This document shows positions 27,411 to 34,914 of a stretch of 64,000 nucleotides of DNA, piece by piece. How positions within the stretch are numbered: position 1 is the stretch's first letter; every line of letters starts with the position of its first letter. The notes below the pieces were generated by a model. The model worked only from the letters and a program-made list of their open reading frames with translations, ran no database searches and was not told the origin of the DNA. The stretch comes from Maribellus luteus (GTDB lineage Bacteria; Bacteroidota; Bacteroidia; Bacteroidales; Prolixibacteraceae), in assembly GCF_003576475.1 (NCBI RefSeq), contig NZ_QWGR01000003.1, positions 124,001-188,000 on the forward strand, in the 5' to 3' direction. Position numbers and translations under genes: made by a program.

Positions 27411-27851
27411 ATGAAAAAAACGAATCCAACAGGTATTATCGGCTGGAAAGCGGAGTACAACACAGGAATTGACAGAATTGATTTTGAGCATAAAATTTTC
27501 CTGGAATTGGTGAATTCTTTTAAAATTGCACTCGATGCCGGAAGAACAAAAGAAGAGTTGGTCAAAATACTTACTGAAATCGAGAAGTATGCCGAGTTTC
27601 ATTTTATCAGTGAAGAGAATTGCATGTTTTCCATTAATTATCCCGGCTACAAACAACACCAATCCCTGCATTTTGATCTGCTCGAACAGTTTAACCTGGC
27701 GAAATACGAGGAACTTGGTTTTTCAAAGTTTTATGAATTCATAAAAGACTGGTTCATTATGCATACAACCCAGGAAGACACAAGACTCAAGGAGTTTATT
27801 GATGAAAACAACATTGAATTTGATATTTTTCGCTACAACATAAGTCTATGA
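27411..27851 (+). CDS. Bacteriohemerythrin
   Basis: A 146-residue single-domain hemerythrin. The full set of di-iron ligands is visible: His27 (DFEHKIF), His64 and Glu68 (HFISE), His83 and His87 (HQSLH), and His118 with Asp123 (HTTQED). It should bind O2 reversibly at a diiron centre in the cytosol. ATG 27411 is chosen because it gives the family's usual short N terminus ending in GWKAEYNTGID; an upstream ATG at 27342 adds 23 unrelated residues. The stop overlaps the start of the following REC-kinase gene (ATGA), which means translational coupling and suggests that hemerythrin serves as an O2 or redox input to that kinase. Confidence 0.93.
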   Translation: MKKTNPTGIIGWKAEYNTGIDRIDFEHKIFLELVNSFKIALDAGRTKEELVKILTEIEKYAEFHFISEENCMFSINYPGYKQHQSLHFDLLEQFNLAKYEELGFSKFYEFIKDWFIMHTTQEDTRLKEFIDENNIEFDIFRYNISL

Positions 27852-28939
27852 TGAACATTGGCCTTGTCAATTTATTGATAATTGACGACAAACAGGAAAA
27901 CCTTCGCTTGATCTCAAGCTTTTTTGAAGATGCAAACTATGTTATTAAAGCAACTACCTCTCCCGACGAAGCAATCAAAGCCTGTAAAGAGATTGAGTTT
28001 GATCTGATTCTGCTGGACATAAGAATGCCGGTTGACGGGTTCCAGGTTTGCAAATGGATTAAGGAAAGCGACCGAAATGCTTCCACTCCGATAATTTTTA
28101 TGGCCGAGAAAACCGATCTTGAAAATATTTCGAAAGCCTTTAAACTAGGATGCAGGGACATTTTAACCAAGCCCTTTCAACTCGAAGAGCTTATCTCCAA
28201 GGTTTCAACTCATTCGCTCCTGCATATTCAATACCGGAAAATCAATGAATTAATGTCGGCAAAGGACAAGATATTCTCCATTATCGGACACGACCTGAGA
28301 AGCCCGTATAATTCATTAATCGGTTTTTCGAATTTGCTGCTCGAAAACCTGAAGGAAACCCAAAACATTGAGGCAATAAAGTACACCGAGATCATCAACA
28401 GCCTTTCGGTAAAAAACCTGGAACTGCTCGACAGCCTCTTAAACTATGCCCGGAATCTTGAAAAGAATGCATTGCAGGCTTTTGACAAGATCAATGTTAC
28501 GGCTTTGATTTCCGAGATATTACAGGTGGTACAACCCGCGGCCCTGCTGAAAGACATTAAGCTTACCCATGAAATTGGAGAGGCTGCCAACATTTTTGGC
28601 AAGAGGGACCTGATTGCCACCATGATCCGCAACTTCTTAAGCAACGCCATAAAATTTACCAACCGGGGAGGGCACATTTCCATCCTGACAAAAGTGGCCA
28701 ACGATTGGGTGGAGATTGTCATTTCGGACAATGGCATTGGCATGGACGATCATCAGCTAAAAACGATTTTTGACCATACGATCAAGGAATCGACACCCGG
28801 CACCAACGGAGAAGTGGGGACCGGCTACGGCCTGCTGCTCTCCAAAGAAATTATTGACAAGCACAACGGGCGGGTTTCGGTCGACAGCCAAACCGGTATT
28901 GGCACAAGCTTTAAAATCAGTCTTCCGAGGTACCGCTGA
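27848..28939 (+). CDS. Receiver-histidine kinase hybrid protein
   Basis: A 363-residue soluble protein with an N-terminal receiver (about 8-120; Asp57 in LLDIRMP, Lys108 in LTKPF) followed by a HisKA domain (His148 in IGHDLRSP) and a HATPase domain with NFLSNAIKF, SDNGIGM and GTGYGLLLSKEI. There are no membrane helices or PAS domain. In the receiver the residue normally Thr/Ser in the FLTA stretch is Ala (IIFMAEKTD), so receiver switching may be altered. The gene overlaps hemerythrin by four bases. It may relay a signal from another kinase while hemerythrin modulates it. No cognate output gene lies nearby. Confidence 0.92.
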   Translation: MMNIGLVNLLIIDDKQENLRLISSFFEDANYVIKATTSPDEAIKACKEIEFDLILLDIRMPVDGFQVCKWIKESDRNASTPIIFMAEKTDLENISKAFKLGCRDILTKPFQLEELISKVSTHSLLHIQYRKINELMSAKDKIFSIIGHDLRSPYNSLIGFSNLLLENLKETQNIEAIKYTEIINSLSVKNLELLDSLLNYARNLEKNALQAFDKINVTALISEILQVVQPAALLKDIKLTHEIGEAANIFGKRDLIATMIRNFLSNAIKFTNRGGHISILTKVANDWVEIVISDNGIGMDDHQLKTIFDHTIKESTPGTNGEVGTGYGLLLSKEIIDKHNGRVSVDSQTGIGTSFKISLPRYR

Positions 28940-29048
28940 AGCAGATGAACCGTACTTCCGGAACCAAAAAGAGTTATACCGCAGCAAAGGCAGGTAATTG
29001 GCGTTAACGGGAAACGCCTCATGTATGTAAGTAACTAAAAGATAGCGT

Positions 29049-29266
29049 CCTGTTAAGCTTTGAGTCATCCTGTATACCCGCCCGGGTGTCCTGTAGGCTG
29101 TGGAGCCTCCCTGTAGCAATTTTGCTCCTTCCTGTTAAACAGGACACGAAAAAAAGCTACTAGATTCTCAAAAAAATGCAACAGGATGAGAAAAAAACTT
29201 ACAGGACGCCCAAAAATCGAACTGGAAGCCGAAAAAATTTGACAGGATGCTGAAAAAGCCGACAGG
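29049..29266. repeat. Inverted array of CCTGT/ACAGG motifs spaced 20-21 nt
   Basis: CCTGT occurs at 29049, 29069, 29090, 29110 and 29131. Its complement ACAGG (or ACTAG/ACTGG variants) occurs at 29139, 29159, 29181, 29201, 29221, 29242 and 29262. Nearly every interval is 20-22 nt, and the array flips orientation at CCTGTTAAACAGG (29131-29143). Three of the left units carry a 5-bp hairpin after the motif (ACCCG-CC-CGGGT, AGGCT-GTGG-AGCCT, AGCAA-TT-TTGCT). Most right units carry an A-tract of five to seven bases after ACAGGA. It lies in the 610-nt gap between the REC-kinase and the GIY-YIG gene. Confidence 0.75.
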
Positions 29267-29549
29267 GCGACTCGTCCAACATACTTTCGACAGTCCATTG
29301 CCTACAGCTACAACGCGGGTAATTGTCTGCCTGTCAAAAGCTACTTTTTAGGAAATTATGTTTATTTTTAGAAAGCTAAAAACCTACAATTACCCAATAC
29401 ATTGAAAACAATGCAGAACAAAACCCAAAGCCTCTCAGACTATATTTCAGATAGTAGAATAAAGAACAACAACAAGTGACACTAATAACACACAATAAGA
29501 TCTAAGTGCGATATACTTACACTCGAACGTCAGTATTAATTGAAAGAAG
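29267..29549. other. Remainder of intergenic gap with a 10-bp inverted repeat
   Basis: GGGTAATTGT (29317-29326) and ACAATTACCC (29386-29395) form a perfect inverted repeat around 59 nt. The A+T content rises from here into the GIY-YIG gene. No gene seen; the 28940-29048 stretch before the array also holds none. Confidence 0.5.
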
Positions 29550-30437
29550 ATGGGAAAGAAACTCACAGTGTATATGATAGATGGGACCGAATATGGTCCT
29601 AGAATAGCAGAGATTGGAAATTGGTCTGGTAAAGCTTTATACGCAACTAGGTCAACAATAAGTAAAGTAATCTCGCGATTAGAATTTGAAAATCCAGGAA
29701 TATATTGTCTAAAATCTGAACCTACAAAAGAAAACTACAATGAAAGAGTCTACATTGGAGAAGCAGAAAATATAAAAACACGACTTAAACAACATTTATC
29801 GGATACTAAAAGAGATTTCTCTGAGATTGTTTTCTTCATTAGTAAAGATGAGCTCTTAACAAAATCACACATAAAATATTTAGAAGCAAGAATTATTCAA
29901 GAAGCAAAGGAAAGTAAAAGTGCAGAGATAGACAATGGTAACACACCAAACCTTCCTCTTCTCCATGAAGCAGATATTGATGACATGGAATACTTTCTCG
30001 AACAAATTAAGTTGATTCTTCCAATTATGGGATTTAGATTCCTCATTTCTTCAGTTGTTAGGCCTCCCGTTACGACTACCACAACAACCGTAACGGAGAA
30101 AGAAAAAGAATTCTACTTTATTAAAACAAAATCATTTAAAGCAAGTATGTATGAATCAGACCAAGGTTATGTTGTTCAAAGAGGATCTCAAGCTAAAAAG
30201 TCATTATCAAAATCGCTAACAGACAATTATAGAAAACTAAGGAACAAACTTCTAGAGTCTGACTCTTTGATACAAGATGGAGAGATGTTAATATTTTCGG
30301 AAGACACAATTTTTAACAGTTTGAGTGCTGCATCAAATATGGTGTTGGGAAGACAATCTGCCGGACCAATTCAATGGATTAACAGTGAAGGAAAAACATA
30401 TAAAGAAATCCAAGATGAGAAAATGAAAAACGATTAA
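29550..30437 (+). CDS. GIY-YIG nuclease-family protein with DUF4357 domain
   Basis: A 295-residue soluble protein. GIY is at residues 50-52 (PGIYCLK) and YIG at 68-70 (RVYIGEAENIKTRLKQH), with the catalytic-type Arg near 78 and a Glu in YLEARII near 127. The C-terminal part (about 190-290) matches DUF4357, ending in SAASNMVLGRQSAGPIQW. This combination is known as an uncharacterised, often solitary accessory gene. Codon use is visibly richer in AGA, ATA and TTA than the neighbours and the region is AT-rich, which suggests horizontal transfer. No methylase, restriction gene or integrase lies beside it. A DNA-cleaving role is inferred from the GIY-YIG core only. Confidence 0.85.
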   Translation: MGKKLTVYMIDGTEYGPRIAEIGNWSGKALYATRSTISKVISRLEFENPGIYCLKSEPTKENYNERVYIGEAENIKTRLKQHLSDTKRDFSEIVFFISKDELLTKSHIKYLEARIIQEAKESKSAEIDNGNTPNLPLLHEADIDDMEYFLEQIKLILPIMGFRFLISSVVRPPVTTTTTTVTEKEKEFYFIKTKSFKASMYESDQGYVVQRGSQAKKSLSKSLTDNYRKLRNKLLESDSLIQDGEMLIFSEDTIFNSLSAASNMVLGRQSAGPIQWINSEGKTYKEIQDEKMKND

Positions 30438-30494
30438 TGCTAATCGAGTAGACGGTCCCGACTTAAATAGCCGACGTGCACCTCTCGAGAAACA

Positions 30495-30508
30495 CTGTCA
30501 GCTGACGG
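30495..30508. repeat. CTGTCAGCTGACGG palindrome
   Basis: One mismatch from the palindrome CCGTCAGCTGACGG found at 33955-33968. It lies just after the GIY-YIG gene. Confidence 0.6.
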
Positions 30509-30565
30509 TTACGGAGTCCTCAAAATAAAATACAGAACATATAATAACTCATAAAATGTACCGAT

Positions 30566-30709
30566 ATGGAACTATTCATTTTTGCGGCGATTCTGGTCTT
30601 TGGTGGAGGAATTGCCATTATCTTAAAGAAAGGATTTAATGAAATTATCAAAGGCATGGAATCTATTGACAACCGCCTAAAAAAGCTCGAAGAAAAGTTA
30701 GAAAAGTAA
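30566..30709 (+). CDS. 47-residue single-helix membrane peptide
   Basis: The frame ATG 30566 to TAA 30707-30709 encodes 47 residues. Residues 1-20 are a hydrophobic helix (MELFIFAAILVFGGGIAIIL), followed by KKGFNEI and a charged heptad-like helix SIDNRLKKLEEKLEK. The membrane anchor plus coiled-coil tail and positive-inside flank argue for a real small protein, as in many bacterial membrane regulators. It lies between the GIY-YIG gene and the SDR gene. No family recognised. Confidence 0.55.
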   Translation: MELFIFAAILVFGGGIAIILKKGFNEIIKGMESIDNRLKKLEEKLEK

Positions 30710-30765
30710 GCGAGAAAGCACATTAAACGTTAGGAGTGCTGGCAGTATAACAAAGAATCAACAAC

Positions 30766-31491
30766 ATGAAAACACTGGTACTGGGAGCAAGCGGCGCAAC
30801 AGGCAGGCAAGTGGTGGAACAACTGCTGCTAAAGGGCCAGCCGGTAAAGCTGGTGGCACGTTCGTTGGCCAGCCTTCCTGAAAGCTGGAACACCAACCAC
30901 CAGGTCACCATCATCAGGGTTGGCATTTCGGAGGTTTCCGTGGATGAAATGGCAGAGCTTTTAAGCGACTGTCAGTCGGTAGTTTCCTGCCTTGGGCACA
31001 ACCTTAGCCTCAAAGGACTGTTTGGGAAACCCCGGAATTTAGTGGCCGGTGCCGTGGAGTTAGTGTGCAAAGCCATCGAAAAAAATGCGCGGCAACAAGC
31101 GGTTAAAATTGTATGGATGAATACGGCGGGCAGCCGAAACAATGACCTGAATGAAAAACAATCAGTCGCAGAGAAACTCGTGATGGCACTTATTCGCGTT
31201 TTGGTTCCTCCGCATTCCGACAACGAAAAAGCAGCCGGGTTTCTGCGCCACGGAGTAGGTAAAAACCATGCCGGCATTCAGTGGGTGGCTGTTCGTCCCG
31301 ACACTTTGATCGACGAAGAAAAGGTAAGCGAATACGAACTCTACCCATCGCCCGTAAGAAGTGCCCTGTTTAGGCCCGGAAAAACAAGCCGCATAAACAC
31401 CGCTCACTTTATGGCGCGCCTCGCTACCGACAATGACTTGTGGAACAAATGGCAAGGGCAAATGCCTGTAATTTATAATAAAACACACTAA
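30766..31491 (+). CDS. NAD(P)-binding atypical SDR oxidoreductase
   Basis: A 241-residue Rossmann protein of the NAD(P)H-binding/NmrA-like atypical short-chain dehydrogenase group. The dinucleotide loop GASGATGRQ is at residues 7-15, followed by the strand LVARS with Arg that favours NADP(H). The block SVVSCLGHNLSLKGLFG and later GIQWVAVRPDTLID fit the family; the classical YxxxK pair is not evident, as in many atypical members. Cytosolic; the substrate is unknown. It lies 32 nt upstream of a DUF4269 gene. Confidence 0.85.
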   Translation: MKTLVLGASGATGRQVVEQLLLKGQPVKLVARSLASLPESWNTNHQVTIIRVGISEVSVDEMAELLSDCQSVVSCLGHNLSLKGLFGKPRNLVAGAVELVCKAIEKNARQQAVKIVWMNTAGSRNNDLNEKQSVAEKLVMALIRVLVPPHSDNEKAAGFLRHGVGKNHAGIQWVAVRPDTLIDEEKVSEYELYPSPVRSALFRPGKTSRINTAHFMARLATDNDLWNKWQGQMPVIYNKTH

Positions 31492-31523
31492 TACACCTCT
31501 GGTGAACGCAATAGCAACCGAAA

Positions 31524-32057
31524 ATGAATACCAATTTCGACAACCTGGATTACCTCAAAAACGGAAATCCGAAACAAAAAAGGGCTTACGAGGTGCTTAC
31601 AAAAAACAGGGTCATGGACATTCTTTCGTCCTTTGCCCCCCTGCTCGTGGGAACCATCCCTATTTGTATCGACATTGAGGACAGCGACCTGGATATTATC
31701 TGTTGCTATCAAAACAAAAATGAGTTTATCAAACTGATAAAAGATTCGTTTTCGGATGCGCAGCATTTTCAGGTAAAAGAAGCGATTCATCAGCAGGAAC
31801 AAGCAGTGGTTGCCAATTTCCGGGTCGATGATTTTGAGATCGAGATTTTTGGGCAGCAAATCCCTACTCGTGAGCAGAATGCCTACCGCCACATGCTGAT
31901 TGAACACCGGCTGCTTTGCGAGCGGGGTGAAGACTTCCGGCAAAGGATCGTCGAACTAAAACAAAAGGGATACAAAACAGAACCGGCTTTTGCCCTAATG
32001 CTCGGACTCAAAGGAGATCCGTATTCCGAATTATTGAACTATTATACCAAATGCTGA
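31524..32057 (+). CDS. DUF4269 nucleotidyltransferase-like protein
   Basis: A 177-residue cytosolic protein of the DUF4269 family. The core PLLVGTIPICIDIEDSDLDII carries the G...D.D pattern of the nucleotidyltransferase fold, followed by a third acidic position in DDFEIEIFGQQIP. A C-terminal helical part contains EHRLLCERGEDFRQRI. Activity has not been shown for this family to my knowledge. Close spacing to the SDR gene suggests a shared transcript. Confidence 0.8.
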   Translation: MNTNFDNLDYLKNGNPKQKRAYEVLTKNRVMDILSSFAPLLVGTIPICIDIEDSDLDIICCYQNKNEFIKLIKDSFSDAQHFQVKEAIHQQEQAVVANFRVDDFEIEIFGQQIPTREQNAYRHMLIEHRLLCERGEDFRQRIVELKQKGYKTEPAFALMLGLKGDPYSELLNYYTKC

Positions 32058-32108
32058 GTTTGGAATAGCAATTGTAACAAGTATGCGTTGTAACAAGCAA
32101 AATATCCT

Positions 32109-32597
32109 ATGAGAAAATTACATTTTATTACAGTTGGGTTTCTGCTGATCGGTTTTCTTTCTTTTGGACAAAACACAAGCCCGGTAGAAATCTTTAATGG
32201 CCGGGGTGAACTCAATCATTCACAAAAAATACTGGATTTAAGCCATCAAAACTTAAGCGAAATTCCGGCAAGCGCATTAAACCCGGAAATTGAGACTTTA
32301 ATTTTAGACGATAATAAGTTGACAAAACTGCCCTCGTGGATTGGCCAACTGAAGAAATTGAAAATCCTTTCGTTAAGAAACAACAATCTCAAACAACTGG
32401 ATTTTGGAATCAATAACTGCGAGAATCTGGAACAATTGTACCTAAACGGCAATAAGGAGCTTTCCGATATTTCGGCAATAAACAGCACCTCAAAACTTAA
32501 ACTAATTGATGTAACAGACACAAAAATTAATAGCCTACCCGCCGGCATTCAGATGATGGATAACCTGTTTTATTTTAAATACACCAAAAAAGAATGA
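32109..32597 (+). CDS. Secreted leucine-rich repeat protein
   Basis: A 162-residue exported protein with a signal peptide (FLSFGQ cleavage area) and about five LRR units: LDLSHQNLSEIPASAL, IETLILDDNKLTKLPSWI, LKILSLRNNNLKQLDFGI, LEQLYLNGNKELSDI and LKLIDVTDTKINSLPAGI. It should form a short protein-binding solenoid in the periplasm or outside. It lacks a visible sorting domain or lipobox. Partner unknown. Confidence 0.85.
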   Translation: MRKLHFITVGFLLIGFLSFGQNTSPVEIFNGRGELNHSQKILDLSHQNLSEIPASALNPEIETLILDDNKLTKLPSWIGQLKKLKILSLRNNNLKQLDFGINNCENLEQLYLNGNKELSDISAINSTSKLKLIDVTDTKINSLPAGIQMMDNLFYFKYTKKE

Positions 32598-32644
32598 AAC
32601 GAGCATGAATTTTAACTGTCTGATTCGCCAAAGAACATGTTTAT

Positions 32645-32687
32645 CCGTCAGCTCGCAAACATGCGAGTTGCATCTACCGGTTGACGG
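32645..32687. repeat. Nested hairpin, CCGTCA ... TGACGG
   Basis: Outer arms CCGTCA (32645-32650) and TGACGG (32682-32687) enclose an inner hairpin CTCGCA-AACA-TGCGAG (32652-32667). The outer arms match those of the simple palindromes at 30495 and 33955. Confidence 0.55.
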
Positions 32688-32713
32688 CCGTTGAATACCT
32701 ACTATTAAAACTT

Positions 32714-33817
32714 ATGAAGAAATCGTTACTTGCCATTTTGTCCATCGTACTCACACTTAGCGTATTTAGCCAGTCCTCCAAACCTGTAAAAGGTTTCTCG
32801 GGTGCACTGGGGCCTGCCACTCCCGAACAAAGTCAACTGATCGCAGAGCATATGCTACCCTTTCCCGAAAAAACACAACTGGCCATTGCATTGATCGAAG
32901 ACGACAGCGTACTGTTCACCGGCATCAAACGGGTGAATGACACCTTTCAACCTGCTGATAATTCGCTGCGTATTTTTGAGATTGGTTCCATCAGCAAAGT
33001 GTTTACAGCTACCCTGCTGGCCAACCTGGTGTTGAACGAAACGCTTGATTTAGGCGACCGCATCAACTGCTGCATCGATGTTCCGCTCCATCCCCGCGAC
33101 ACTTTCACCCTGCAACAACTGGCTAATCATACTTCGGGACTACCCCGCCTGCCAACGAATCTGAATCTGGGAGCCGTTGATTTCCGGAATCCGTACCGGG
33201 ATTATTCGGAAGACAGCCTGCTTTACTACCTCACTCAGGACACTACTTTCCGCAAATCGCCGGGAGAAAGGTATGAATACTCGAATCTCGGAACAGGATT
33301 GCTGGCTTACTTGCTGGCACAAAAAGAAGGTTCGGATTACGAAACCATGCTACACAACTATATTTTTGAAAGATATGCAATGGCATACTCCACCGCCATC
33401 CGCGAAAAACTTACAGCAGAGCTGGTACCGGGTCTTGATGCCGGTGGTCAGGTAACACCCAATTGGGATTTCAATATTTTGGTGGGTGCAGGCGGCATAC
33501 TCTCAAACGTGAGTGACCTCTCAAAATTTGCGCAGGCCCAGTTCGATCCGGCCAACACAGAGCTGGCTTTAACCCGGGAAACAACCTTTGAAGTAAACGC
33601 GCGAATGAACATCGGGCTGGGGTGGCACATCCTGAAAACCGAAACGGGCAAAACCTGGCACTGGCACAATGGCGGAACGCTTGGCTATACCTCGTCTATG
33701 GCCGTTGACGTCGAAAGCAAAACGGCGGTTGTTATTCTTTCCAATGTATCAGCTTTTCATCCCAAAAGACAAAAAATTGATGAGCTGTGTTTTGGGCTGC
33801 TGAAAACCTTGAAGTAA
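32714..33817 (+). CDS. Secreted serine hydrolase, class C beta-lactamase/DD-peptidase fold
   Basis: A 367-residue exported penicillin-recognising hydrolase. ATG 32714 gives a normal signal peptide (MKKSLLAILSIVLTLSVFS); an in-frame start 11 codons upstream would spoil it. The SxxK motif is Ser92-Lys95 (GSISK), the YxN motif is YSN in RYEYSNLGTG, and the third box is HNGGTLG. This family includes D-aminopeptidases, esterases and AmpC-like enzymes; the sequence does not distinguish them. It stands alone between the LRR gene and a palindrome-rich gap. Confidence 0.88.
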   Translation: MKKSLLAILSIVLTLSVFSQSSKPVKGFSGALGPATPEQSQLIAEHMLPFPEKTQLAIALIEDDSVLFTGIKRVNDTFQPADNSLRIFEIGSISKVFTATLLANLVLNETLDLGDRINCCIDVPLHPRDTFTLQQLANHTSGLPRLPTNLNLGAVDFRNPYRDYSEDSLLYYLTQDTTFRKSPGERYEYSNLGTGLLAYLLAQKEGSDYETMLHNYIFERYAMAYSTAIREKLTAELVPGLDAGGQVTPNWDFNILVGAGGILSNVSDLSKFAQAQFDPANTELALTRETTFEVNARMNIGLGWHILKTETGKTWHWHNGGTLGYTSSMAVDVESKTAVVILSNVSAFHPKRQKIDELCFGLLKTLK

Positions 33818-34038
33818 AGCAAAACCATTATGCACTTGAAGTACATTGGTTTAAAATTGGATGTCCGTAATCAATCGCAATCAGGGGTCACCCTGAATTT
33901 GTTTCAGGGTCTCATTTTTAAAAGGCTGATCCTATTGAGTAATAGATGCTGAATCCGTCAGCTGACGGACAGCATGACGTGTTAATGAGAACCATGATAC
34001 AAAACGGATATTCAATAAAACAATCATAATTCCGGGGC
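33818..34038. repeat. Intergenic hairpins of a dispersed Bacteroidota type
   Basis: ACCCTGAA-TTTGT-TTCAGGGT (33890-33910) forms an 8-bp hairpin followed by GTCTCA. After a gap comes GATGCTGAATCC, the palindrome CCGTCAGCTGACGG (33955-33968) and ACAGCATGACG. This pairing resembles a palindromic intergenic repeat I know from Bacteroidota genomes. With the next element it fills the 399-nt gap 33818-34216; there is no gene. Confidence 0.55.
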
Positions 34039-34200
34039 ATCACCAACAAAAATGAAAGTTTAAACGTATATCCGGGATTTGTTTTTAATTTTTAATGCAG
34101 AATATCCAACGTAGAATTCCCAATATCCAATTTTCCGGATTTTGTTGGATATTATACGTTCAAAATTGAGAATTGGATATTTTTAAAGATTGACTTTCAG
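34039..34200. repeat. Intergenic palindromic element, copy 2
   Basis: Head ATCACCAACAAAAATGAAAGT (34039-34059) differs by one base from 22570-22590. The tail TGACTTTCAGAAAA (near 34192-34205) matches the tail there. The interior has inverted AATATCCAA / TTGGATATT copies instead of the AATAAGG repeats of copy 1. Confidence 0.5.
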
Positions 34201-34216
34201 AAAAGAAAAGGAGAAT

Positions 34217-34546
34217 TTACCCAAACATCAGTTCGTAGGGCCGGGCAATGGCTTCCTGTAATTCACTCACCCCCACATTGCGGCTTTTGCGGATGTATTC
34301 GCGGCCGTCAAAAAACACCAGGATCGTGGGTGCCGCAAACACCTGGTTTTGGGCCGCCACTTCGGGCAATACTTCCGACTTTACATACGCCAGTTTGATT
34401 TCGGGAAATTCGGCACTTACCATAGCCTCCACCTTTGGTTTGAGCACTTTGCAAACACTGCATGCTTCGGTAGAAAAATAAGCGAGCAGAGCCGCTTCTT
34501 TCTTTAGTTGATTGAATTCTTCAAGCGATTTTACTTCAGTAAACAT
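34217..34546 (-). CDS. Thioredoxin-family protein
   Basis: A 109-residue cytosolic thioredoxin-fold protein. The active site is CSVC (in TEACSVCKVLKP, near residue 30) instead of CGPC, and the cis-Pro loop is VFAAPTILVFFDG. It is the last gene of the porV-ispF-CoA-binding-Trx unit, two bases after the previous gene. A role in thiol reduction or a regulatory disulphide is likely; the altered CxxC should change its redox potential. Confidence 0.87.
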   Translation of the reverse strand: MFTEVKSLEEFNQLKKEAALLAYFSTEACSVCKVLKPKVEAMVSAEFPEIKLAYVKSEVLPEVAAQNQVFAAPTILVFFDGREYIRKSRNVGVSELQEAIARPYELMFG

Positions 34547-34548
34547 GA

Positions 34549-34914
34549 TCAGTAATTTCCGATGCTTAACATTACCAGTGTACAGGCTTCCACAGCCTCA
34601 ATATCGTTTTCCTCCAGCAGGGCGCTAAAGGCTTCGTTCTCAGTTCCCGGGTTAAAGATCACCCGTTGAGGTTTCATTTCCAGAATTTGCGAATAATACT
34701 CCGGCTGTGTTTGCGGCCCCACATACATCGAAACCGTATGCACTTTGTCTGCCGGAAAATCGGTAGCGATCTTTACATCCTCCACCTTGCCTTCGCGTTT
34801 GGCCAGTGCCACCACTTCGTGGTTGTGGCTGCGCAAACTACGAATCGCCCGGTTGGAATAACGCTCCGGGTTTTCGCTCGCACCAATTACCAATGTTTTT
34901 TTTGAAGTCATCAT
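34549..34914 (-). CDS. CoA-binding domain protein (YccU-like)
   Basis: A 121-residue Rossmann-type protein of the stand-alone CoA-binding family. The N-terminal KKTLVIGASENPERYSNRAI contains the nucleotide loop, and later blocks HTVSMYVGPQTQPEYY and VIFNPGTENEAF fit the family. Cytosolic, probably binds CoA or an acyl-CoA; cellular role unknown. It overlaps ispF by four bases and is followed after two bases by the thioredoxin-like gene. Confidence 0.85.
   Translation of the reverse strand: MMTSKKTLVIGASENPERYSNRAIRSLRSHNHEVVALAKREGKVEDVKIATDFPADKVHTVSMYVGPQTQPEYYSQILEMKPQRVIFNPGTENEAFSALLEENDIEAVEACTLVMLSIGNY

Noticed and set aside
29049-29266. CRISPR array
   Set aside because: The repeated motif is only 5-6 nt, the units are 20-22 nt with no 25-40 nt repeat/spacer structure, orientation flips in the middle, and no cas gene is present.
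29317-30508. Insertion sequence or integron cassette around the GIY-YIG gene
   Set aside because: No transposase or integrase, no target duplication that I can see, and no convincing attC-like core pair; transfer remains possible but the vehicle is not visible.
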